A DNA stretch of 64,000 nt from Ferirhizobium litorale (GTDB lineage Bacteria > Pseudomonadota > Alphaproteobacteria > Rhizobiales > Rhizobiaceae): NCBI GenBank assembly GCA_030028905.1, contig JALDYZ010000006.1:62001-126000 (forward strand), read 5' to 3'. The position numbers were made by a program, and so were the translations under genes. This document shows, one piece after another, positions 54,656-62,328 of this stretch (position 1 is the stretch's first letter; every line of letters starts with the position of its first letter). The notes below the pieces were generated by a model that saw nothing but the letters and a program-made list of their open reading frames with translations, made no database searches and was not told where the DNA came from.

Positions 54656-55362
54656 TGCAGCGCGCAAGTCTCGAAAGGCTCAACGAGGCGCGGAGGACGC
54701 GACGGGCCGTGGTGCTGCTTACCGATCTCGGCAACGCGAGAGAAGAGGTCGTCATCGAGGGCGAAAAGGTTCCGGCGGGCTTCGAGGAGCCGATCGCCGC
54801 GGCATTGCAATCGGGCAAGTCGGGATTGGTGGAGTCACATGGCCGGAGCTATTTCCTCAACGTACACCTGCCGTCGGCGCGCATCATCGTCATCGGTGCC
54901 GTACACATCAGCCAGGCGCTTGCCGGAATGGCGGCCATCGCAGGCTTTCCCATCCGCATCATCGATCCGCGCACGGCCTTCGCGACGGCCGAGCGCTTCG
55001 CCGGCGTGGATCTCGTCGCCGATTGGCCCGAGGACGTACTGAAATCTGACCCACTCGACGCCTATACCGCGCTTGTTGCCGTCACCCACGACCCGAAGAT
55101 CGATGACTTTCCCCTTGGTCAGGCGCTCAAAGCCGGCTGCTTCTACGTTGGGGCGCTCGGCAGTCGCAAGACCCATGCAAAGCGGGTGGAGCGCCTGGCG
55201 GCGGCGGGCTTCGACGATGCGGCAATCGCGCGTATCGCGGCCCCGATCGGTCTCAACATCGGTGCATCATCCCCGGCCGAGATCGCCGTGGCGATCCTCG
55301 CCCAGATCATCCGGGCCTTGCGCAAACGCGACGTGATGTCGCCAGCAGGTGACGCGCGATGA
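54655..55362 (+). CDS. XdhC-type protein with the Rossmann C-terminal domain
   Basis: 235 residues. A short N-terminal part, then the XdhC C-terminal Rossmann domain: IIVIGAVHISQALAGMAAIA, IDPRTAFATAERFAG, VAVTHDPKIDDFPLGQAL, YVGALGSRKTHAKRVERL and PIGLNIGASSPAEIAVAIL. Together with the previous protein it makes one XdhC. Start ATG at 54655 shares a base with the upstream stop; end overlaps the next gene by ATGA. Confidence 0.9.
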   Translation: MQRASLERLNEARRTRRAVVLLTDLGNAREEVVIEGEKVPAGFEEPIAAALQSGKSGLVESHGRSYFLNVHLPSARIIVIGAVHISQALAGMAAIAGFPIRIIDPRTAFATAERFAGVDLVADWPEDVLKSDPLDAYTALVAVTHDPKIDDFPLGQALKAGCFYVGALGSRKTHAKRVERLAAAGFDDAAIARIAAPIGLNIGASSPAEIAVAILAQIIRALRKRDVMSPAGDAR

Positions 55363-57002
55363 TCTTCGGACGTGTGGCCCTAGACGAAGCCCAAGGCGCA
55401 GTTCTTGCTCACGCCGTAAAGTTGGACAAGAACCGGTTCCCGAAGGGGCATGTTGCCACCGCAGCCGATATTGAGGTGATGCGCGCCGGCGGCCTGGACG
55501 AGGTGATCGTCGCCCGGTTGGAAGACGGGGACATTATGGAGGACGAGGCGGCGAGCCGCCTTGCCGCCGCCATTGCGCCCGACCATCTCGCTTTTTCCGA
55601 GGCATCGACCGGTCGTGTCAATATTCATGCGGCGGTCAACGGCCTGTTCGTCGCAGACAAGGATATGGTCGACCGCGTCAATCGGATCGATCCTGCAATT
55701 ACGCTTGCGTGCCTGAACGATCACAGTGCCGTCCATGCCGGCGACATGGTTGCGACTTTCAAGATCATTCCGCTCGCGGTTGCGGCAGAAAAGGTTGATG
55801 CGGCGGTCGAGATTCTGCGTTCCGGAACCTGTTTCGAGGTGAAGTCCTACAGTCCCCGGCAGGTGTCGTTGATCGCAACCGAATTGCCTTCCTTGAAGAC
55901 GCAGGTCATGGACAAGACCCGGCGGCTGTTGGAGCAACGGTTGCAACCGTCCGGAAGCGTGGTTGTCGACGAGAAGCGTGTGCCGCATAGCGGTGAAGCC
56001 GTTGCGGAGGCGATCCGCCAGTCACTTGATGCCGCAAACGGCGATGATCGGATGATCATCGTGTTCGGCGCTTCCGCCGTCACCGATCCTGGGGACGTGA
56101 TCCCGCAAGCGATACGCCTGGCGGGCGGCGAGGTGGAGCAGGTCGGCATGCCGGTCGATCCGGGCAACCTGCTCGTCCTCGGCCATGTTGGAGACGTGCC
56201 TGTCATTGGGGCTCCCGGATGCGCCCGTTCGCCGAAGGAGAATGGTTTCGACTGGATCCTGAGCCGTATCCTTGCCGGCGAGCGCCCGACGCACGAGACG
56301 ATCACCGGCATGGGCGTCGGCGGCCTGCTGATGGAGATTGCCACGCGACCCATGCCGCGCGAAGCGACGGAGCTGCGAAAGGGCGGCGCAGCGCAGGCAA
56401 CGCCGGAGCTGGCGCTGGTTTTGCTCGCGGCCGGAAAGGCGAGCCGCATGGGCGAGGGCAGCGGGCACAAGCTTCTCGCGGCGTTCGAAGGTGTTCCGCT
56501 GGTGCGCCGTTCCGCGGAAATCGCCGCCCGCTCCGGCGCTTCACCGGTGGTGGTGGTCACCGGCTACCGTGGTGAACAGATCGCCGCACAACTGGATGGG
56601 CTCGACATAACCGTCGTCCACAACGCCGATTGCGCCAGCGGAATGGCAAGCTCGTTGATAGCGGGTGTTTTGGCTGCGGGCGACGTCGATGGCGTCTTGG
56701 TCATGCTGGCCGACATGCCCGGCGTGACCAGCGACAATCTCAAGGCCATGATCGACGCTTTCCGTCGGTCCGGAGGGAAGGCAGTCGTTCGCGCAAGCGC
56801 CGGCGGGCGGCGCGGCAACCCGGTCATTCTCCCGCGTGCCACCTTCGACGCCGTCATGCGCCTCGAGGGTGATGTCGGGGCAAGGGCGATTATCGAAACC
56901 TGTGGCCTGCCGGTTGTCGACGTCGAGATCGGCGAGGCGGCCCGCCTCGATGTCGATACGCCCGAGGCAGTGGTCGCCGCCGGCGGTATCCTGGAATTTT
57001 GA
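55359..57002 (+). CDS. molybdopterin-binding and MobA-like nucleotidyltransferase fusion
   Basis: 547 residues. Residues 1-340 resemble the molybdopterin-binding (MoeA/MogA-like) fold (FKIIPLAVAAEKVDAAVEIL, VFGASAVTDPGDVIPQAIRL, GAPGCARSPKENGFDWILSR). Residues 350-547 form an NTP transferase of the MocA group, with LLAAGKASRMG at 355-365 and LVMLADMPGVTSDNL. MocA adds CMP to molybdenum cofactor for hydroxylases of the xanthine oxidase family. Overlaps the XdhC gene. Confidence 0.88.
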   Translation: MIFGRVALDEAQGAVLAHAVKLDKNRFPKGHVATAADIEVMRAGGLDEVIVARLEDGDIMEDEAASRLAAAIAPDHLAFSEASTGRVNIHAAVNGLFVADKDMVDRVNRIDPAITLACLNDHSAVHAGDMVATFKIIPLAVAAEKVDAAVEILRSGTCFEVKSYSPRQVSLIATELPSLKTQVMDKTRRLLEQRLQPSGSVVVDEKRVPHSGEAVAEAIRQSLDAANGDDRMIIVFGASAVTDPGDVIPQAIRLAGGEVEQVGMPVDPGNLLVLGHVGDVPVIGAPGCARSPKENGFDWILSRILAGERPTHETITGMGVGGLLMEIATRPMPREATELRKGGAAQATPELALVLLAAGKASRMGEGSGHKLLAAFEGVPLVRRSAEIAARSGASPVVVVTGYRGEQIAAQLDGLDITVVHNADCASGMASSLIAGVLAAGDVDGVLVMLADMPGVTSDNLKAMIDAFRRSGGKAVVRASAGGRRGNPVILPRATFDAVMRLEGDVGARAIIETCGLPVVDVEIGEAARLDVDTPEAVVAAGGILEF

Positions 57003-57012
57003 AAGAGTCGCG

Positions 57013-57333
57013 ATGGACAATGCCGAGATCGAGGAGATGTTTCAGGCGCTCGGACCCGTCACCATCAGGCGGATGTTCGGCGGCAAGGGCATCTATCACC
57101 ACGGCCGCATACTGGCCCTCGAAGTTTATGACGAGGTTCTCTTGAAGGCCGATGCGGAAAGCGCGCCGCACTTTGTGGCAGCGGGATCACGGCAGTGGAG
57201 CTATGAGGGTAAGAAAGCGGGAAAGCCCGTCGCCATGCCCTACTGGTCGATCCCGGACGACGCCTTTGACGATCCCGACATCATGGCGCGTTGGGTTCGA
57301 CTCGCCTATGAGGCGGCACTTAGGGCAAAATAA
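57013..57333 (+). CDS. TfoX/Sxy N-terminal domain protein
   Basis: 106 residues. Seen: GPVTIRRMFGGKGIYHHGRI, LKADAESAPHF, PYWSIPDDAFDDPDIMARWV. Only the N-terminal TfoX domain is present; the competence role of full TfoX is not implied. 10 bases after the fusion gene, so it is likely the last gene of the operon. Ends 2 bases before the convergent Nudix gene. Confidence 0.85.
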   Translation: MDNAEIEEMFQALGPVTIRRMFGGKGIYHHGRILALEVYDEVLLKADAESAPHFVAAGSRQWSYEGKKAGKPVAMPYWSIPDDAFDDPDIMARWVRLAYEAALRAK

Positions 57334-57335
57334 AA

Positions 57336-57758
57336 TTACCGGAGTTCGTCTTCAGTGAGATTTGCGATTGCGGCCTGGGCAAAGGCCGAGAGCGGTTCCG
57401 GCAGTTCGTCGCGGCCGAACCATCCGAAGTCCGATAGCTTGTCCGGCTCGACAAGGGCCGGCTCACCGGAAAAATCGTCCGTCACGTAGATCAGCGATAC
57501 CCAGTGCTGGCGGTCCGCCTCGACAATCTGCTCGGTCGTGCACAACAGGTCGATATTGCCAATCGCCAGGCCGGTTTCCTCGGTGGCTTCGCGACGCGCA
57601 GCTGATTCAGCCGGCTCCATATGATCGACCTTGCCGCCGACGATGTTCCAGAATCCGGCTTCGGGAGCCTTCAAGCGCTTGTACAGCAGCAACTTGCCGT
57701 CGCGGAGAACGGCAAGGCCGGTGCCAAGTCCTGGGATATCGGTGCCGGGAACAGGCAT
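57336..57758 (-). CDS. Nudix hydrolase
   Basis: 140 residues. Nudix box GGKVDHMEPAESAARREATE starting at 41, with E48, R56, E57, E60, E61 in place. The nucleotide-diphosphate substrate cannot be inferred. Lies 10 bases downstream of the helicase gene on the same strand. Confidence 0.92.
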   Translation of the reverse strand: MPVPGTDIPGLGTGLAVLRDGKLLLYKRLKAPEAGFWNIVGGKVDHMEPAESAARREATEETGLAIGNIDLLCTTEQIVEADRQHWVSLIYVTDDFSGEPALVEPDKLSDFGWFGRDELPEPLSAFAQAAIANLTEDELR

Positions 57759-57768
57759 GCGGGATTTC

Positions 57769-59271
57769 TCAGGCCTTGGCGTTTGCCGCGATCAGCATGA
57801 AAGCCGGAATGTCGTCGCCGAATCCGACCGGCGTCGGACCATCGTCACGGTCGCGGTTGTAACGGCTACGGCGATCGCGCAAGTCGTCATTGGCCGGATT
57901 CGGGCGCTGATGACGCTGGGAGTTCTGCGGCTTTTCTGCTGCCTTGCGCTCTGTTTTCAAAGTGTCGGCCTTTACTGCAACGGGTACGTCTTGCGTTTCG
58001 ACTGGATTATCCCATTCTTGGGTGTCCGATTTGTGACCGGACGACGGGCGCCGCGAGCGTCCCTTGTCGCGATCCCGGTCCCGGTCCTTACCCTTGCGTG
58101 GCTTGGAGCTTTCGAAGCTTTCCATCGGTGCAGGGAGGTTGGAAAGGTCGCCGTTCTCCCACTCGATTTTCTGCGTGATCAGCTTCTCGATCGCGTCGAG
58201 ATGCTTGGAATCGCTCTTGGTCACAATGGTAAAAGCGCGGCCCGAGCGGCCTGCGCGGCCGGTGCGGCCGATGCGGTGGACGTAGTCTTCCGCGTGGATG
58301 GGTACATCGAAGTTGAAGACATGGCCGACATCCGGCAGGTCGAGGCCGCGGGCTGCAACGTCGGATGCTACGAGCAACTGGATGTTTCCATCGCGGAAGT
58401 TCTGAAGCATCGTGGTGCGCGAACGCTGGTCCATGTCGCCATGTAGTGCGCCTACTGAGAAGCCATGACGCTCGAGCGAGCGGAATAGGTCGGCGACATC
58501 CTTCTTGCGGTTGCAGAAGATGATAGCGTTCTTCAGGTCGTCCTGTGCCTTGATCAACTCACGCAGCGTCGAGCGCTTTTCGTAATCCTTGTTGTGGGAG
58601 GCAACCAGGCGCTGCGTCACTGTCGTGGCCGTCGAAGAGGGCTTCGCAACCTCGATGCGTTCCGGGTTCTGCAGGAAGCGGTCCGCAAGCTTCTGGATTT
58701 CCGGCGGCATGGTGGCCGAAAAGAACAGCGTCTGCCGGGTGAAGGGGATCATCTTGGCGATGCGCTCGATGTCCGGGATGAAGCCCATGTCGAGCATGCG
58801 GTCGGCTTCGTCGATTACCAGGATCTCGACGCCGGTCATCAGCAGTTTGCCACGCTCGCAATGGTCGAGCAGGCGGCCGGGCGTGCAGATCAGCACGTCG
58901 GCGCCGCGTTCCAGCTTGCGATTCTGGTCTTCAAACGAAACGCCGCCGATCAGCAGCGCAACGTTGAGCTTGTGGTTCTTGCCGTATTTCTCGAAATTCT
59001 CGGCCACCTGTGCCGCAAGTTCGCGGGTTGGCTCGAGGATCAGGGTCCGCGGCATCCGCGCCCGCGCGCGGCCATTCTCGAGCAGGGTCAGCATCGGCAG
59101 CACGAAGGATGCGGTCTTTCCGGTTCCCGTCTGGGCAATGCCGCAGATGTCACGCCGCTGCAGCGCTGGCGGGATGGCGCCAGACTGGATCGGGGTGGGG
59201 ATCGAGTAGCCGGCATCTGCGACTGCGGAAAGTACTTTCTGGCTCAGGCCAAGGTCAGCAAAGGTCGTCAA
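57769..59271 (-). CDS. rhlE: DEAD-box RNA helicase, RhlE-like
   Basis: 500 residues. ATP-dependent RNA unwinding, ribosome assembly or RNA decay. Q motif near the start (FADLGLSQKVLSAVADAGYS), Walker A AQTGTGKTASF, DEAD in VIDEADRMLDMG, SAT in FFSATMPPE, and HRIGRTGRAGRSGRAF. The last 120 residues are Arg/Lys/Asp-rich and disordered, as in RhlE-type proteins. The exact subgroup is a guess. Confidence 0.9.
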   Translation of the reverse strand: MTTFADLGLSQKVLSAVADAGYSIPTPIQSGAIPPALQRRDICGIAQTGTGKTASFVLPMLTLLENGRARARMPRTLILEPTRELAAQVAENFEKYGKNHKLNVALLIGGVSFEDQNRKLERGADVLICTPGRLLDHCERGKLLMTGVEILVIDEADRMLDMGFIPDIERIAKMIPFTRQTLFFSATMPPEIQKLADRFLQNPERIEVAKPSSTATTVTQRLVASHNKDYEKRSTLRELIKAQDDLKNAIIFCNRKKDVADLFRSLERHGFSVGALHGDMDQRSRTTMLQNFRDGNIQLLVASDVAARGLDLPDVGHVFNFDVPIHAEDYVHRIGRTGRAGRSGRAFTIVTKSDSKHLDAIEKLITQKIEWENGDLSNLPAPMESFESSKPRKGKDRDRDRDKGRSRRPSSGHKSDTQEWDNPVETQDVPVAVKADTLKTERKAAEKPQNSQRHQRPNPANDDLRDRRSRYNRDRDDGPTPVGFGDDIPAFMLIAANAKA

Positions 59272-59511
59272 AGGGAAATCTGTTCCGTTCCGGTTCGGGC
59301 GAACACATCAGAGTGAGCACGTCTTCGCGTGCAGTAACGAAGCGGCACATAGGCGTAAAATAGCCGGAAGTCAAGGAAACCAGTGGGTTTGGGTATCGGA
59401 AACGTGAATCATGTTCTTAAAAGTCGATCAAATACGCACCGCCGCGCCAACCGATAGTGGGCGAATCACCCGTCAGATGCATGCAATCGCGTTCGCTCGG
59501 GAGGGGCGCCG

Positions 59512-60786
59512 TCAGAGATAGTGGCTGAGTTTCTCGCCGGCGTTGAGGAAACGCATCGGGTCGATCGCCTGACCATTGCGTCGCACCTCGTAGTGAATGT
59601 GCGGGCCGGTCGAGCGGCCGGTGTTGCCGGAAAGGCCGACGATATCGCCGGTGGCGATCCTGTCGCCGACTTTCACCAGCACCTTCGACATATGGCCATA
59701 GCGCGTGGTCAGCCCCTGGCCATGATCGATCTCCACCATGTTGCCATAACCACCGGCAGGACCCGCCATGGTGACGGTCCCGCTTCCGGTCGCCCTGACT
59801 TCACCGCCGATGCCGGAGCGGAAGTCGATGCCGGCATGCAGCGCCAGCCGGCCGAGAAAGGGATCGGTGCGATTGCCGAAATAGCTCGTGATGGGCTTGC
59901 CTTCCGCAGGGTTGGCGTAGGGGAGGTTCAGGGCCGTGCCCCGCACCTGTTCGAGCCGCTGCAGGGCGAGATCCAGTTCGCTCAGTGAAATATCGAACCG
60001 GTTGCCTGGCTCCGGTTCGACAAAGGGGCCACCGACTGCCTCCTTGTCAACCGCTTGCTTGTGCGGTTCGACCCTGACGCCAGTCTTTGCGAGGATGCCT
60101 TCGATGGCGTCGGCGGTTTCGTCGGCTTCGCCGGTGATCGCATGGATTCGTTCATACTGCTGGCGTTCGATGTCCTTGAGGGACAGGGTGACTTTCGAGA
60201 AGAGCCGGTCTGCACGGTCGGCGACTGTTTCGTTTGCCGGCGCATAGGCGAGGGCGGAACTTTCGGCCTGCCGGTCCGCAGGCTTGCCAAGCAAACCGTC
60301 GATGGCGCGCAGCCCACCCGGCACGTCGGCCCGACTGGTCTTCTGCGGTACGGAACCCGTGACGGCGTCGCTGTCGATGCCCGAACTCTCGGCACGATCG
60401 ATCAGCGATCCGAGCCGGCCATCCCGGGAGGAGAGCGCCATCTGTTGCTCCAGTAGCTTCTCAACCTTCTCCTCGACCACCTGCTGGTCGAGCAGTTGCC
60501 GAGACGTAACCCTGTCAACCTGTGCGCGAAGAGCGGAAATGCGGTCCTCATATTCGTATTGCATGCGCGCCTGGCGCGCCATGGTCGCGCCGATCAGGTC
60601 GTCGCGAAGCACGAGGTAGCAGGTTGCAACCAGGTAGCCGATGGAAAAAACGCCGATCAGGCAGCAGGTGAGCGCCGCCATCCAGGGGCGCACCGTCATG
60701 TGCCGTATGCGTTCGCCGGAGGCAAGAATGATGACATGTTGCCGGGCACGCTTTCCGAATACACGGTTCTCCGGTGTGGTCGTCAA
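59512..60786 (-). CDS. M23 metalloendopeptidase with coiled coil
   Basis: 424 residues. Likely an inner-membrane-anchored peptidoglycan DD-endopeptidase. Membrane span at 36-60, coiled coil at 75-120, then a linker and a complete M23 domain: H317 and D321 in HAGIDF, H396-H398 in HIHYEV. All zinc ligands are present. Such proteins are needed for polar growth in rhizobia (for example RgsM), but equivalence to it is not shown here. TTG start supported by GGGGGA 6 bases upstream and an in-frame stop just before. Confidence 0.87.
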   Translation of the reverse strand: MTTTPENRVFGKRARQHVIILASGERIRHMTVRPWMAALTCCLIGVFSIGYLVATCYLVLRDDLIGATMARQARMQYEYEDRISALRAQVDRVTSRQLLDQQVVEEKVEKLLEQQMALSSRDGRLGSLIDRAESSGIDSDAVTGSVPQKTSRADVPGGLRAIDGLLGKPADRQAESSALAYAPANETVADRADRLFSKVTLSLKDIERQQYERIHAITGEADETADAIEGILAKTGVRVEPHKQAVDKEAVGGPFVEPEPGNRFDISLSELDLALQRLEQVRGTALNLPYANPAEGKPITSYFGNRTDPFLGRLALHAGIDFRSGIGGEVRATGSGTVTMAGPAGGYGNMVEIDHGQGLTTRYGHMSKVLVKVGDRIATGDIVGLSGNTGRSTGPHIHYEVRRNGQAIDPMRFLNAGEKLSHYL

Positions 60787-60885
60787 GATTGATCCCCCAG
60801 ATCATCGGCCTTTCGGCACTTTGAGTCTGAGTGATTACATACTGTTAAGGTTAATGGATGGTTGATTGGTCGGGTGAGCCGGCCA

Positions 60886-61713
60886 TCAAGCGTTGCTGGT
60901 AGCGGTCAGAGATCGGTAAAAGGACGGCGTCAGGCCGGCTTCGGCTCTGGCGATGTCGTTGAACGGCGCCTTCAGCGAACCGCGGAAATTGGCGCGAACC
61001 AGCTCCTGGAAAGTGCGCGCCGGATCCCTGCGCTCTCGCGCGCAGAGAAAACGGAACCATTTGGCGCCGATCGCAACATGGCCCTTTTCGTCGCGGTAGA
61101 TGACATCCAGCACTGCGGCGCTGTCAAGGTCGCCGGTTTCGATCATCTTGGCCTGCAGCGAGGGCGTTACGTCGAGGCCGCGGGCCTCGAGGATCAGCGG
61201 CACCACGGCCAGTCGGGCGGTAAGGTCGTTTCGGGTCGAATGCGCCGCTTGCCACAGCCCGTCATGTGCCGGCAGGTCCCCATAGTCCGCGCCGAGTTCC
61301 CTTAGACGGTTGCGCACCATGCGGAAATGCTTGGCCTCCTCGAAGGCAACCTGCATCCAGCCGTCGAAGAAAGAATTCGGCACCGGTTCCGTTGCGAAGC
61401 GGGCGACGATGTCGAGCGCCAGATCCACCGCGTTGAGCTCGATATGGGCGATCGCGTGCAGGAGCGCGATCCGTCCCTTCACCGTATGCAGGGAGCGTTT
61501 CTCCATCATTCGGGGTGGCACGAGTTCGGGCCTTTCCGGTCGTCCCGGACGCAGAGGCAGTTCCGCATCGAGGGGCGAACGCAGCGAAAGGCGGCGCTCG
61601 AACCAACGGGTTGCGGTTTCCTGAGCGAGTGCCGTCTTCCGGTCGAGATCCGCCTCGCGAATGGCATCGGTGGCGCCGCCCCTGAGCGACGTAATCGTGA
61701 ATTGGTTTGTCAT
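60886..61713 (-). CDS. DUF455 ferritin-like protein
   Basis: 275 residues. Ferritin-like di-iron fold, seen as ALLHAIAHIELNAVDLALDI, FEEAKHFRMVRNRLRELG and DEKGHVAIGAKWFRFLC with metal-type Glu/His. DUF455 is related to the tRNA hydroxylase MiaE group; its own reaction is not known. Followed by a small gap to the M23 gene. Confidence 0.85.
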   Translation of the reverse strand: MTNQFTITSLRGGATDAIREADLDRKTALAQETATRWFERRLSLRSPLDAELPLRPGRPERPELVPPRMMEKRSLHTVKGRIALLHAIAHIELNAVDLALDIVARFATEPVPNSFFDGWMQVAFEEAKHFRMVRNRLRELGADYGDLPAHDGLWQAAHSTRNDLTARLAVVPLILEARGLDVTPSLQAKMIETGDLDSAAVLDVIYRDEKGHVAIGAKWFRFLCARERRDPARTFQELVRANFRGSLKAPFNDIARAEAGLTPSFYRSLTATSNA

Positions 61714-61735
61714 ATCAGGTGGTTATGACCGTATT

Positions 61736-62203
61736 CTAAAGTTCTTTGGCGATCTTCAATACATCTTCGGCGTGCCCGGCCACCTTTACCTTGTCCCAGA
61801 TCTTGGCCACCACGCCGTTGGCATCGATCAGGAATGTCGTGCGCTCCACGCCCATGTACTTGCGGCCATACATGCTCTTTTCCTTCCAGACGCCGTAGGC
61901 CTCCAGGGTCGTTTTCTCCTCGTCCGAGGCGAGCACCACGTCGAGTCCGTGTTTCCTGGTAAACTTGTCGTGGCTGTTCGGCGAATCGGGCGACATGCCG
62001 ATCACCACGATGCCGGCTTTCTTGAACTCGTCGGCGAGAGCTGTGAAGTCGCGGTTCTCGATGGTGCAGCCGCTCGTGTCGTCCTTCGGATAGAAGAACA
62101 GTACCACGGGACTGCCCTTGTAGGTGGATAGGCTCACCTTCTGGCCGCCATTGCCGGGCAATTCGAAGGCTGGAGCTTTGTCGCCGGGGCGCAATTCTGC
62201 CAT
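61736..62203 (-). CDS. bcp: peroxiredoxin, Bcp/PrxQ type
   Basis: 155 residues. Thiol peroxidase that removes hydroperoxides. Peroxidatic Cys C46 in DDTSGCTIENRDF with the active-site Thr at 43. It is the only cysteine in the protein, so this is a 1-Cys form whose resolving thiol must come from another molecule. Also seen: VVLFFYPKDD and the C-terminal GVERTTFLIDANGVV. Confidence 0.93.
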   Translation of the reverse strand: MAELRPGDKAPAFELPGNGGQKVSLSTYKGSPVVLFFYPKDDTSGCTIENRDFTALADEFKKAGIVVIGMSPDSPNSHDKFTRKHGLDVVLASDEEKTTLEAYGVWKEKSMYGRKYMGVERTTFLIDANGVVAKIWDKVKVAGHAEDVLKIAKEL

Positions 62204-62328
62204 GTGGAAACCTTTCTTCGGTCGAGATTATGCTGGATAAGGGCCTTGATCCTTATAGAGCGGCGGCGATAATCGTCCAGTCGTCGAATATGTGCAATCC
62301 GAAAACCGATGGAGTCTGACGCGCGGGG

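Noticed and set aside
51616-57333. The Mo-maturation operon as a defence system
   Set aside because: MoxR-VWA pairs also occur in defence loci, but the XdhC and MocA genes point to metal-cofactor maturation.
57013-57333. TfoX gene as evidence of natural competence
   Set aside because: Only the short N-terminal domain is present, and no DNA-uptake genes are in the window.
60844-60854. TTAACCTTAAC upstream of the M23 gene as a CtrA site
   Set aside because: Spacing between the TTAA halves is 3 bases, not 7, and short TTAACC strings are common.
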